NCBI GenBank assembly: GCA_900752215.1
Contig: CAADUO010000049.1
Coordinates: 1 to 44,752 of the forward strand
DNA: 44,752 bases
Origin: an uncultured Collinsella sp.
GTDB lineage: Bacteria > Actinomycetota > Coriobacteriia > Coriobacteriales > Coriobacteriaceae
Direction: 5' to 3'
The notes below the pieces were generated by a model, which saw only the letters and a list, made by a program, of their open reading frames with translations, was not told the origin of the DNA and did no database searches. Position numbers and translations under genes: made by a program. Each line of letters starts with the position of its first letter. Positions within the stretch are counted from its first letter, which is position 1. This document shows positions 17,104 to 31,639 of this stretch, piece by piece.

Positions 17104-17132
17104 AGGATACGTGGCGTTAGCTGTGCCGTCAA
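17104..17132 (-). promoter_or_regulatory. Promoter of rpsL-rpsG-fusA-rpsJ
   Basis: On the minus strand TTGACG, a 17-base spacer and TATCCT form a good sigma-70 promoter about 95 bases upstream of the rpsL start. The leader also contains a GGGGG...CCCC hairpin near 17065-17085. In the gene-free stretch 17011-17554 the remaining content is the repeats at 17219 and 17383 and a terminator at 17516. Confidence 0.7.
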
Positions 17133-17218
17133 CAGACCACGCCGCCGGGCGTATCCCAAAATGAGCATATTTCCGCAAAGCCTACACAAAAGGAATCCCC
17201 TTCTGTGCGCGTGGGCGG

Positions 17219-17353
17219 ATTCCCGGGCCGGGCGGCACAGGGGTTAAGTTTGCTGCTCTACAGTCCTGGCTCGCACGGAGGCCACATTAAGTGGCCTCCG
17301 GGTCGTGCGGAACTCGCGACAAACTTAACCCCTGTGCCGCCCGGCCCGGGAAT
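17219..17353. repeat. Palindromic repeat family A, copy 2, with perfect 34-bp arms
   Basis: The outer arms 17219-17252 and 17320-17353 are perfect 34-bp inverted repeats. They begin with ATTCCCGGGCCGGG and end with GGGGTTAAGTTTG. Between them lies the family core: TCCTGGCTCGCACG, an inner hairpin GGAGGCCAC-ATTAA-GTGGCCTCC centred at 17288, then TCGTGCGGAACTC. The arms are unrelated to those of copy 3, while the core is shared. It lies between the sigma/anti-sigma terminator and the rpsL promoter. Confidence 0.9.
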
Positions 17354-17382
17354 CCGACGTGCTCGTCGGGGCAACGTTCCCT

Positions 17383-17421
17383 GCCAAAAAGGGACAGGTT
17401 TATTTTGGTCGGTTTTATCTG
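17383..17421 (+). repeat. Left border repeat of the ECF cassette
   Basis: This 39-base segment starts GCCAAAAAGGGACAGG and continues with TTTATTTTGGT. It recurs in inverted orientation at 19186-19224 with four mismatches. The two copies enclose the whole sigma/anti-sigma unit with its promoter and terminator. Confidence 0.75.
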
Positions 17422-17515
17422 GGAAAACGCCACTCTTCACGGTGATCCGCATCCATTTGCTACGTTCTTCCGAGAATCAGACGAATAACGTCCAATCCAC
17501 TCGTCCATATAACGC

Positions 17516-17550
17516 TAAAAAGGCCGCTTCCCCCCTTGGGAAGCGGCCCA
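17516..17550 (-). terminator. Terminator of the sigma/anti-sigma operon
   Basis: The minus-strand stem GGCCGCTTCCC/GGGAAGCGGCC is followed by TTTTTAG, five bases after the anti-sigma stop. Confidence 0.85.
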
Positions 17551-17554
17551 GACT

Positions 17555-18631
17555 TTACGAATAAACGATGGTAAAGGGTACTTCTGTTTCGGTCTCTCCT
17601 GTTGATGTGTACCTCGTGCCCTCAAGGGTTACCGAGACCACTTGATCGACATTGATCAGTTTTGTCGGTACCGAGATGTTCTCTCCGCTATTGCGCGTCA
17701 GCGAGACATAGAAATTGTACGCGCCCTCAGCATCATCTTCGATAATCTGCTCCGATCCATCCTTGTAGGTAACGGTCAACTTTTTCGTGACTGCGTCAAT
17801 GCCCAGATCATCGATGTGTGTCTGGATGGAAAACGGGCTGATCTCGAGAGGCAAGTCATCGGAGCGGAGTTCCTTTGTGTCGACGTACGCTCCAACGCTA
17901 AACTCGGGCGTCGATGCCTCGAACGGCTTCGCGTCCTCGCCTTCGCCCTCGGTCCACGAGATATTCCAGCTGACCGCATGTCGTAAATCTCGATCGCGAT
18001 TCCAAGATGCAAAGTACATCGTGCCGTTAATGACCGTGTCGCTTGATGTGTCTTTATCAATGGTGCAGCGTGTGTCAGCCCATTCCTCGCCGAAGTTCAT
18101 GCTGGGCGTGCCGATGCCTTGTTCTTCTTCACCATAGAGAACAAGTTCGCCAGTCTCTGCTGCCGGCTTGTAGTAGTTAACACCATTTGGATTGGACAAC
18201 GTAAACGTCACGGCACCGCAACCGTTTTTATCGATAGCCATATCATGAATGTCGAGTGTATAGCCGTTGCCCTCGACGGACAGATTGACCTTCTGTACTG
18301 AACCCTCCAAGCTTTGGGGCGCGATACCATCACCAAACTCTCTGGTGTAGGTATATTTAGTCCCCGACGAGCCACCTTGAGTCCAGGTAATGGACTCTCC
18401 GTTGCCATGGTTTCCCCAGGCAGAGGCAAAATAACTGGAATTGACGACGGCGTAGGCGACCCCTCCGGTCGCCAGCACTCCGGCAAGGCATCCGATCACG
18501 GCAACATACAGAGGCTTCGCGTGACCCTTTCGGCGAAGCGGCTCACCAGCAGCGGCATAAAGAACACGGTCAGCAAGATCGCTATCGGCTTGGACGGACT
18601 CGAAGGCCTGCTTGATTTGATTGGATTTCAC
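17555..18631 (-). CDS. Putative membrane-anchored anti-sigma factor (DUF4179-like)
   Basis: A 358-residue single-pass membrane protein. A short cytoplasmic N terminus (about residues 1-38) is followed by one membrane helix at about 40-63 (LYVAVIGCLAGVLATGG) and a large extracellular beta-rich domain. This layout and its place right after an ECF sigma gene match DUF4179-type anti-sigma factors of Gram-positive bacteria; no zinc-binding anti-sigma motif is present. The start is GTG at 18631 with GGAGG six bases upstream, inside the last 50 bases of the sigma gene, so translation is likely coupled. The exterior domain probably senses an envelope signal, which is not identifiable. The family assignment is by layout and context. 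Confidence 0.75.
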   Translation of the reverse strand: MKSNQIKQAFESVQADSDLADRVLYAAAGEPLRRKGHAKPLYVAVIGCLAGVLATGGVAYAVVNSSYFASAWGNHGNGESITWTQGGSSGTKYTYTREFGDGIAPQSLEGSVQKVNLSVEGNGYTLDIHDMAIDKNGCGAVTFTLSNPNGVNYYKPAAETGELVLYGEEEQGIGTPSMNFGEEWADTRCTIDKDTSSDTVINGTMYFASWNRDRDLRHAVSWNISWTEGEGEDAKPFEASTPEFSVGAYVDTKELRSDDLPLEISPFSIQTHIDDLGIDAVTKKLTVTYKDGSEQIIEDDAEGAYNFYVSLTRNSGENISVPTKLINVDQVVSVTLEGTRYTSTGETETEVPFTIVYS

Positions 18632-19100
18632 GGTCGCCCTCCTCTAGGATGAATTTGAGCTTCGATCGACCGCGAGCTAAACGCGTTCGAACGGTCGCGG
18701 CTGGCACATGCAGTAACTCGGCAATCTCTGAGGTCGAAAAGCCCAGATAGTAATAGAGCACGATGGGAACACGGAATCGCTCCGGAAGTCGCATAACGTC
18801 TGACAAGACCGCCTTGGTCTCATCCTGCGCCGCCGAAAGCGAATCAGTCAGGCTTTCAATATCCTCCACGCGTCTCCACGGCTTTCGAAAGAGCGATTTA
18901 CATTCATTGATCGTGACCCGGATAAGCCATCGACGAAGATGCCCCCAGCTTTCAAAATGCGTATCGCATTTGAGCAACTTAAGAAAGACGTCTTGTGCAA
19001 CATCGTCGGCATCGGCGCGATCGCGCAGGTACGTCAATGCGATTCGAAACACGACATCCCGGTGATCTTCGACCGCCTGTCTAAAAGCTTGTTCTTCCAT
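18582..19100 (-). CDS. ECF-type RNA polymerase sigma factor
   Basis: A 172-residue sigma-70 family protein with only regions 2 and 4. Region 2 includes YLRDRADADDVAQDVFLKLL; region 4 is a helix-turn-helix in FSTSEIAELLHVPAATVRTRLARGR. The ATG at 19100 is preceded by GGGAGGTGATT, an excellent ribosome site; the longer open frame lacks support. The 3' end overlaps the anti-sigma gene by 50 bases. A promoter at 19149-19177 matches the sigma-W type consensus, suggesting autoregulation. The pair is inserted between rpoC and rpsL. Confidence 0.93.
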   Translation of the reverse strand: MEEQAFRQAVEDHRDVVFRIALTYLRDRADADDVAQDVFLKLLKCDTHFESWGHLRRWLIRVTINECKSLFRKPWRRVEDIESLTDSLSAAQDETKAVLSDVMRLPERFRVPIVLYYYLGFSTSEIAELLHVPAATVRTRLARGRSKLKFILEEGDREIQSNQAGLRVRPSR

Positions 19101-19148
19101 AATCACCTCCCGGTGACGGTAATGATTCTTGATGAGGACCTCACCATT

Positions 19149-19177
19149 GATACGCTCTGGCCGGACGAAATGTTTCA
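19149..19177 (-). promoter_or_regulatory. Likely autoregulated ECF promoter of the sigma operon
   Basis: On the minus strand TGAAACATTT, then a 17-base gap from TGAAAC to CGTATC, closely match the Bacillus sigma-W consensus (TGAAAC...CGTA). It lies about 49 bases upstream of the sigma ATG. The match to an ECF pattern, not to TTGACA/TATAAT, suggests that the sigma factor transcribes its own operon. Confidence 0.65.
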
Positions 19178-19185
19178 AATTCAAG

Positions 19186-19224
19186 CAGGAAAAACCTACC
19201 AAAATAAACCTGTCCCTTATTGGC
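19186..19224 (-). repeat. Right border repeat of the ECF cassette
   Basis: Inverted copy of the 17383-17421 repeat (minus-strand reading GCCAATAAGGGACAGG, then TTTATTTTGGT), 35 of 39 bases identical. It ends nine bases before the ECF promoter. Confidence 0.75.
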
Positions 19225-19274
19225 AAATCCCCAAGGAATCAGCGGAACGCAACAGGTTGAGCATACGCAAGCGA

Positions 19275-19374
19275 GCGGCCCCCAGAGCGTACAAGGTGGC
19301 ATGAAAAAGGCAGGGCATTGACCTTTTGGTCATGCCCTGCCTTTTGAATGACAGATTGTAGCTCTGGGGGCCGC
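19275..19374 (-). terminator. Nested palindromic terminator after rpoC
   Basis: An inner stem AAAGGCAGGGCAT/ATGCCCTGCCTTT (19305-19345) is flanked by T/A runs and can terminate on either strand. It is enclosed by a second, outer inverted repeat, GCGGCCCCCAGAGC...GCTCTGGGGGCCGC (arms 19275-19294 and 19356-19374, one 1-base indel). The whole could fold as a stem of about 100 bases. It ends the rpoBC transcript; nothing else is seen in 19101-19418 besides the ECF promoter and border repeat. Confidence 0.85.
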
Positions 19375-19418
19375 GCAGCGACGGAGGTCGCCGCCGTTCG
19401 TTAGAACGGCGGAACTAA

Positions 19419-27392
<7,974 letters not shown>

Positions 27393-27465
27393 CAGGTTTT
27401 TCCTCCTTCACGGAAATGCTCGGTGGGTTGGCGAGGCATAGCTTCGCCAGTTATCGCAACCTAAT

Positions 27466-27493
27466 AGTTTATCAGGTACCGACCGTTGGGCAA
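27466..27493 (-). promoter_or_regulatory. Candidate rpoBC promoter
   Basis: On the minus strand TTGCCC, a 16-base spacer and TAAACT lie about 75 bases upstream of the rpoB start. Because galU ends in a terminator at 27627-27657, rpoBC needs its own promoter; this is the best candidate seen. Confidence 0.45.
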
Positions 27494-27570
27494 GAAAAGC
27501 CTTGACGCAATTGAGTTTTTGGAGTAGCAAAGTTTTTCGACAGAAAAGGCGCAGGTAGATAGGTGTACAT

Positions 27571-27601
27571 CGAACATCTGTTCATATATTTTCTGTGAAC
27601 A
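27571..27601. promoter_or_regulatory. LexA-box-like site upstream of rpoB
   Basis: CGAACATCTGTTC (27571-27583) matches the Gram-positive SOS box form GAACnnnnGTTC. Its right half is shared with a second inverted pair, TGTTCA-N11... TGAACA, ending at 27601. It lies about 80 bases upstream of the candidate rpoB -35. A chance match in AT-rich sequence is possible. Confidence 0.35.
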
Positions 27602-27626
27602 GAGAGCCGGCAATCGCAGCTCTTAT

Positions 27627-27657
27627 AAAAAACGGGCGCGAACCGAGGTCCGCGCCC
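27627..27657 (-). terminator. Terminator after galU
   Basis: The minus-strand stem GGGCGCG/CGCGCCC followed by GTTTTTTAT lies 23 bases after the galU stop. It isolates rpoBC from galU transcription. Confidence 0.85.
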
Positions 27658-27679
27658 GTAAATGTCGATGTCCGAAGGC

Positions 27680-28588
27680 TTACTTGCGCATCAATCCGCC
27701 GCGCTCGTCGATGGCGTCCCAGAAGGCATCGGCAAAGCGGGGATCGCTTGCAGCCATGAGGGCGTTGGTGGCCATCCAGCCAGAGGGAGTGCCGGTGTCG
27801 TAGCCCGACAGCGGGTCGATGACGACGGCATACATGGCCTCACGGTCGAGCGAACGGGCCATGGCGTCGGTGAGCTGGATCTCGCCGCCCTTGCCGGCCT
27901 GCTGATCTGCCAGCAGGTCCATGACCAGCGGGCTCAGCAGGTAGCGACCGACGATGTACAGGTTGGACGGAGCCGCCTCGGGAGCGGGCTTCTCGACCAG
28001 ACCGCCGATACGCCAGACAGCGCCCGGCTCTGCATCGGCAACGTCCTCGGCGCCCTCGAGCGAACCGACGCGCTCGCCGGCGATAACGCCGTAGCGGCTG
28101 ACTTCCTCGGGCGAGCAAGCAGCGACGGCGATAACCGAAGCTCCACCGTGCTCCTTGGAAACGGCGAGCATCTTGTCGCAGATGTCGCGATTAGGCACAA
28201 CGTAGTCGCCCAGAAGAACCAGGAAGTTCTCCCCTGCCACGGCGTCGGCAGCAGAGCGGATAGCATGGCCGAGGCCCTTGGGCTCGTACTGATAACGGAA
28301 GTCGACCGGCATACCGCCAGCGTGGGCGACGGCATCGGCATAGGCGTTCTTGCCGCGCTCGCGCAGCAGGTTCTCGAGCGAGCGATCGGGCTGGAAGTAG
28401 TTCAGTAGCTCGGGCTTACCGGGAGATGTAACGATGATGGCGTCGTCGACTTCCTCGGGGTCGAGCGCCTCCTCGACGACGTACTGAATGACGGGCTTGT
28501 CGAGCACCGGCAGCATCTCTTTGGGCGTGCACTTGGTGCCAGGCAGAAAACGCGTGCCAAGACCGGCGGCGGGGATGATTGCCTTCAT
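27680..28588 (-). CDS. galU: UTP--glucose-1-phosphate uridylyltransferase
   Basis: A 302-residue nucleotidyltransferase that makes UDP-glucose from UTP and glucose-1-phosphate for cell-wall and polysaccharide synthesis. The N terminus IPAAGLGTRFLPGTKCTPKEMLPV is the GalU signature, and GLGHAI, LLGDYV and VEKP follow as in the family. ATG 28588 is chosen because the protein begins there by homology; AAAGGA is twelve bases upstream, so the site is only fair. It lies between rplJL and rpoBC with a terminator on each side, which is not the usual gene order. Confidence 0.95.
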   Translation of the reverse strand: MKAIIPAAGLGTRFLPGTKCTPKEMLPVLDKPVIQYVVEEALDPEEVDDAIIVTSPGKPELLNYFQPDRSLENLLRERGKNAYADAVAHAGGMPVDFRYQYEPKGLGHAIRSAADAVAGENFLVLLGDYVVPNRDICDKMLAVSKEHGGASVIAVAACSPEEVSRYGVIAGERVGSLEGAEDVADAEPGAVWRIGGLVEKPAPEAAPSNLYIVGRYLLSPLVMDLLADQQAGKGGEIQLTDAMARSLDREAMYAVVIDPLSGYDTGTPSGWMATNALMAASDPRFADAFWDAIDERGGLMRK

Positions 28589-28835
28589 GTTATTCAAAGA
28601 TCCTTTCGCAGGCGCAAAAGCGCCCCATGCGTGCGGCACACAGCCGCAGACCAAATTGCGATACCCAAGCATCTTACCGCTGGAACTATATGTCGCTACA
28701 AGGCAGAGGCAATTCTTCAGCAGGTCAACGCAAATTATTGCTCGAATGGTGCAATTTTATTGCCCAACGGCAGGGCACCCGATACGACGCAAATCACAGA
28801 ATATGGCAGTTTGAGCAACCGATGCCGAGGGACCG
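28589..28835. other. Gene-free stretch upstream of galU
   Basis: The region between the galU start and the rplL terminator (part of the 314-base gap to rplL) has short frames only, none with a ribosome site or recognisable protein. It should contain the galU promoter, but I could not point to a convincing one. Confidence 0.4.
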
Positions 28836-28878
28836 AAAAACAAAAAAGACGGGGCTCGCAATGCGAACCCCGTCTTTA
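28836..28878 (-). terminator. Terminator after rplL
   Basis: The minus-strand stem AAAGACGGGG...CCCCGTCTTT is followed by TTTTGTTTTTC. It separates rplJL from galU and rpoBC, so the classical rplJL-rpoBC readthrough seems to be cut. Confidence 0.85.
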
Positions 28879-28902
28879 AAGAAATCTGGCGAGAAAGCCT
28901 GA

Positions 28903-29280
28903 TTACTTGAGGGTGACAGCAGCGCCAGCAGCCTCGAGCTTCTCCTTGGCAGCCTCGGCGTCCTCCTTCTTGGCACCCTCGAGAACAGCCTTGGGAGCGC
29001 CCTCGACGACCTCCTTGGCCTCCTTCAGGCCAAGGTTGGTGAGCTCACGGACGGCCTTGATGACCTGGATCTTGTTGTCGCCGAAGCCCTCGAGCACGAC
29101 GTCAAACTCGGTCTTCTCCTCGGCCTCAGCAGCGCCAGCAGCGGGAGCGGCGACAACAGCGGCAGGAGCAGCGGCGGAAACGCCGAAGGTGTCCTCGATA
29201 GCCTTGACGAGCTCGGAAGCCTCGAGAAGGGTCATTTCCTTAAGAGCATCGATGATCTCATCGGTGGTAAGCTTAGCCAT
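28903..29280 (-). CDS. rplL: Ribosomal protein L7/L12
   Basis: A 125-residue stalk protein that recruits translation factors. The N-terminal dimerisation helices (TTDEIIDALKEMTLLEASELVKAIE), an Ala-rich hinge and the factor-binding domain (EFDVVLEGFGDNKIQVIKAVRE...LGLKEAKEVVEGAP) are all present. ATG 29280 has GAAAGGA upstream; the longer frame is not needed. It follows rplJ by about 100 bases. Confidence 0.98.
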   Translation of the reverse strand: MAKLTTDEIIDALKEMTLLEASELVKAIEDTFGVSAAAPAAVVAAPAAGAAEAEEKTEFDVVLEGFGDNKIQVIKAVRELTNLGLKEAKEVVEGAPKAVLEGAKKEDAEAAKEKLEAAGAAVTLK

Positions 29281-29382
29281 TTCTAAGTCCTTTCGGTTTC
29301 CGTGCGAATGCACGGAGATCAGTTAAAACACGGCGCGAATGCGCCAGGGGTGCGGCGTTGCCGCCGCGGGTGAAAACAGCAA

Positions 29383-29904
29383 CTAGGCTGCCTTCTGCTC
29401 GGAGACCTGCTGGATCGAACGAGCGAGACCAGAGGAAACGCCGTTGACGCAGACAGCGATGTCGCGAGCGAAACCGGAGATGAGACCGGCGATCTGGCCG
29501 AGAAGCTGATCCTTGGTGGGCAGCTCGGCGATAGCCTTAACATCATCAGCGGAAACGGCCTTGCCGTCGGAGATACCGCCCTTGATCTCAAGGACGCCCT
29601 TGGACTGAGCGGAGAAGTCCTTAAGGGCCTTAGCGGCCTCGACCGGCTCGGACTCGTAGAACACATAAGCGACGGGGCCGGCGAGGATCTCGTCGAGCTC
29701 GGGCTGCTCCTGGTTCTTGAGAGCGATCTTGACCAGGTTGTTCTTGTAGACCTTCATCTCGGCGCCGCACTCGCGAAGCTGATGACGCAGCTCCTGAGCC
29801 TGCTTAACCGTCAGACCGTTGTAGTTGACGACGAACAGACCGGCGTTCTCGGCGATACGGGACTCGATCTCTGCAACCTTGTCGATTTTGTACTGCTGGG
29901 GCAT
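29383..29904 (-). CDS. rplJ: Ribosomal protein L10
   Basis: A 173-residue protein that anchors L7/L12 dimers to 23S rRNA. The N-terminal RNA-binding domain contains IAENAGLFVVNYNGLTVKQAQELR and MKVYKNNLVKIA; the C-terminal helix that holds L7/L12 follows. The ATG has GGAGGTG upstream. It is preceded by a 210-base leader with an attenuator-like hairpin, where L10 is expected to bind its own mRNA. Confidence 0.97.
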   Translation of the reverse strand: MPQQYKIDKVAEIESRIAENAGLFVVNYNGLTVKQAQELRHQLRECGAEMKVYKNNLVKIALKNQEQPELDEILAGPVAYVFYESEPVEAAKALKDFSAQSKGVLEIKGGISDGKAVSADDVKAIAELPTKDQLLGQIAGLISGFARDIAVCVNGVSSGLARSIQQVSEQKAA

Positions 29905-29954
29905 GAATTACACCTCCTCGAATTCTTTCCGGGCACGGTCCGCCACAAGGACGT

Positions 29955-30006
29955 GACGGGGGCATGTCCAAAAAGAAAGCCCCCGCGCTGCATGAGCGAC
30001 GGGGGC
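29955..30006 (-). promoter_or_regulatory. L10 leader with terminator and competing hairpin
   Basis: On the minus strand GCCCCCG (30000-30006) pairs with CGGGGGC (29979-29985) to form a stem followed by TTTCTTTTT, an intrinsic terminator inside the rplJ leader. A second GCCCCCGTC lies just downstream (29955-29963) and can pair with the same GGGGGC arm, giving a mutually exclusive antiterminator. This is consistent with an L10-type autoregulatory leader, but the pairing shown is inferred. Confidence 0.6.
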
Positions 30007-30120
30007 GAGAAGACATATCTACTCGACCACCTCGGCTGGCGGGATATCCCATTAAGCTCGCGGGTAAGACCCGTTTGCGCCGGCTGTCTCTGGCAGCGGA
30101 TTCGTGCGTGAACCGAAAGT

Positions 30121-30149
30121 ATTATGGCGGGGACCCCGGCGTCGGTCAA
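30121..30149 (-). promoter_or_regulatory. Promoter of rplJ-rplL
   Basis: On the minus strand TTGACC, a 17-base spacer and CATAAT, about 210 bases upstream of rplJ. The -35 lies in the outer left arm of the family A repeat copy 3. Confidence 0.7.
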
Positions 30150-30371
30150 CGGAAAACCGGGCTGCACACAATTCCACCATCCTGCACGCGCTGCCAAAGG
30201 CCAGGCGCAAGGTTTTCGCTCGGTCAAGTCCTGGCTCGCACGAAGAGCACATTAAGTGCTCTTCGGCTCGTGCGGAATCTACGAAAACCTTGTGCCTGGC
30301 CTTCGGCGGCGCGTGCCTGCGTTGACTTTGGGCAGCCCGGGTTTTCGTTGGCTGACGCCCCCACTCATAAT
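30121..30371. repeat. Palindromic repeat family A, copy 3, a 250-bp nested inverted duplication
   Basis: The family core (TCCTGGCTCGCACG, CGAAGAGCAC-ATTAA-GTGCTCTTCG, TCGTGCGGAA) is centred at 30253. Arm pairs move outward: 30199-30218 with 30282-30301 (one mismatch), GCACGCGC 30184 with GCGCGTGC 30308, and 30141-30165 with about 30332-30356 (21 of 25 paired). Beyond that, the CATAAT of the rplJ promoter (30121) is mirrored by a CATAAT at 30366. Together with the leader and promoter this fills the gene-free stretch 29905-30409. Confidence 0.85.
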
Positions 30372-30409
30372 GCTTGGGTCGGTGGGCTGATGTGTTGCGT
30401 CCCTGAGGG

Positions 30410-31546
30410 CTACAGGGTTGAAACGAAGTTGGACAGGCGGGCTAGTCCTTCGTCTAGGTCTTTGTCGGAGACGCAGTAGCTTAGGCGGATGTGGCCTTCG
30501 GTGCCGAAACAGTCGCCCGGGACTAGGGCTACGTTTGCTTCTTTGATGGCTTTGATGCAGAAGTCTTCGCTGGTTAGACCGAATTTTTTGATGCTCGGGA
30601 AAGTGTAGAAGGCTCCTGCGGGCTCTACTACGTCGAGGCCCATGGCGTCTAAGGCTGCGAGTACGCATTCGCGACGGGCTCGGTAGACTTCGAGCATGGG
30701 GGTTGGGTCGACGGTCAGGGCTCGGGCCGCGGCGTCCATCTCGAAGGAGACGGCGCTCGATACTAGGTATTGGTGAGCTTTTGCGATCTCGGCGATGACG
30801 GGTGCCGCTGCTGCGAGCCAGCCCAGACGCCAGCCGGTCATAGCCCAGGGCTTGGAGAAGCTCTCGATGACTACCGTCTGCTCACGAAGCTCCGGGTGGC
30901 GCTGGGCAAAGCGCTCGTAGCCGTCCACGTAGACCAGGCGGTTGTATACGTCGTCGCAGATCACGTAGATGCCCGCCTGCTCCGCTACGCGCGCCACGGC
31001 GTCGAGCGATGCTGCGTTGAGGATGCAGCCTGTAGGATTGTTGGGCGTGCAGATGACGATGGCCTTGGTCGCCGGCGTCACGCAAGCACGAAGCGCATCC
31101 TCGTCAATCTGAAATTGCGCAGGCTCCGTATCCAAAAAGACCGCTTTGGCGTGGTTGGCCACGACGATGCTCTCGTACAGGCCAAAGGCCGGCGTGGGGA
31201 TAATGACCTCGTCGCCGGGGTTGAGCATGGCCATGAATGTTGCCGACAGGGCCTCGGTCGCGCCGTCGGTCAGGATGACCTCGTCGGCCGAAAACGTAAG
31301 GCCCGCGCCCCCCATGTAGGCAGACAACGCCTCACGCAGGGCGGGGCGACCGTTGTTGAGCGGATAGTGCGTGTCACCGCGGTCCAGTGCGGCGGTCACC
31401 TCGGCGCTAATCACATCGGGCGTGGGAAAATCGGGCTCGCCGAGCGCGAGCGCGATGCACCCCGGATGCTGGGCGGCGAGCGCGTTGATCCGGCGGATAC
31501 CGGAGGGCTTGAGCATGGCAAGCGAGGTATTCATGGGCAGACGCAT
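30410..31546 (-). CDS. Class I/II pyridoxal-phosphate aminotransferase
   Basis: A 378-residue fold-type I aminotransferase. The PLP lysine is in ESFSKPWAMTGWRLGW, the PLP-contacting CTPNNPTG and CDDVYNRLVY are present, and the carboxylate-binding arginine lies in EGHIRLSY. It is in the aspartate/aromatic aminotransferase-like group; the amino donor cannot be decided. The ATG at 31546 follows AAAGGAA; ATG 31534 is a possible later start. It is divergent from the ORF at 31640. The last third of the gene uses noticeably more A/T-ending codons than its neighbours. Confidence 0.93.
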   Translation of the reverse strand: MRLPMNTSLAMLKPSGIRRINALAAQHPGCIALALGEPDFPTPDVISAEVTAALDRGDTHYPLNNGRPALREALSAYMGGAGLTFSADEVILTDGATEALSATFMAMLNPGDEVIIPTPAFGLYESIVVANHAKAVFLDTEPAQFQIDEDALRACVTPATKAIVICTPNNPTGCILNAASLDAVARVAEQAGIYVICDDVYNRLVYVDGYERFAQRHPELREQTVVIESFSKPWAMTGWRLGWLAAAAPVIAEIAKAHQYLVSSAVSFEMDAAARALTVDPTPMLEVYRARRECVLAALDAMGLDVVEPAGAFYTFPSIKKFGLTSEDFCIKAIKEANVALVPGDCFGTEGHIRLSYCVSDKDLDEGLARLSNFVSTL

Positions 31547-31639
31547 GGCGTTCCTTTCGTAAGGGTTGCACTAGGATAGCGCGGCGGGGCGCCACCAGAC
31601 GGTGTAACCTAAACGGAAACGAGCCGGAAAGGAGATGGC

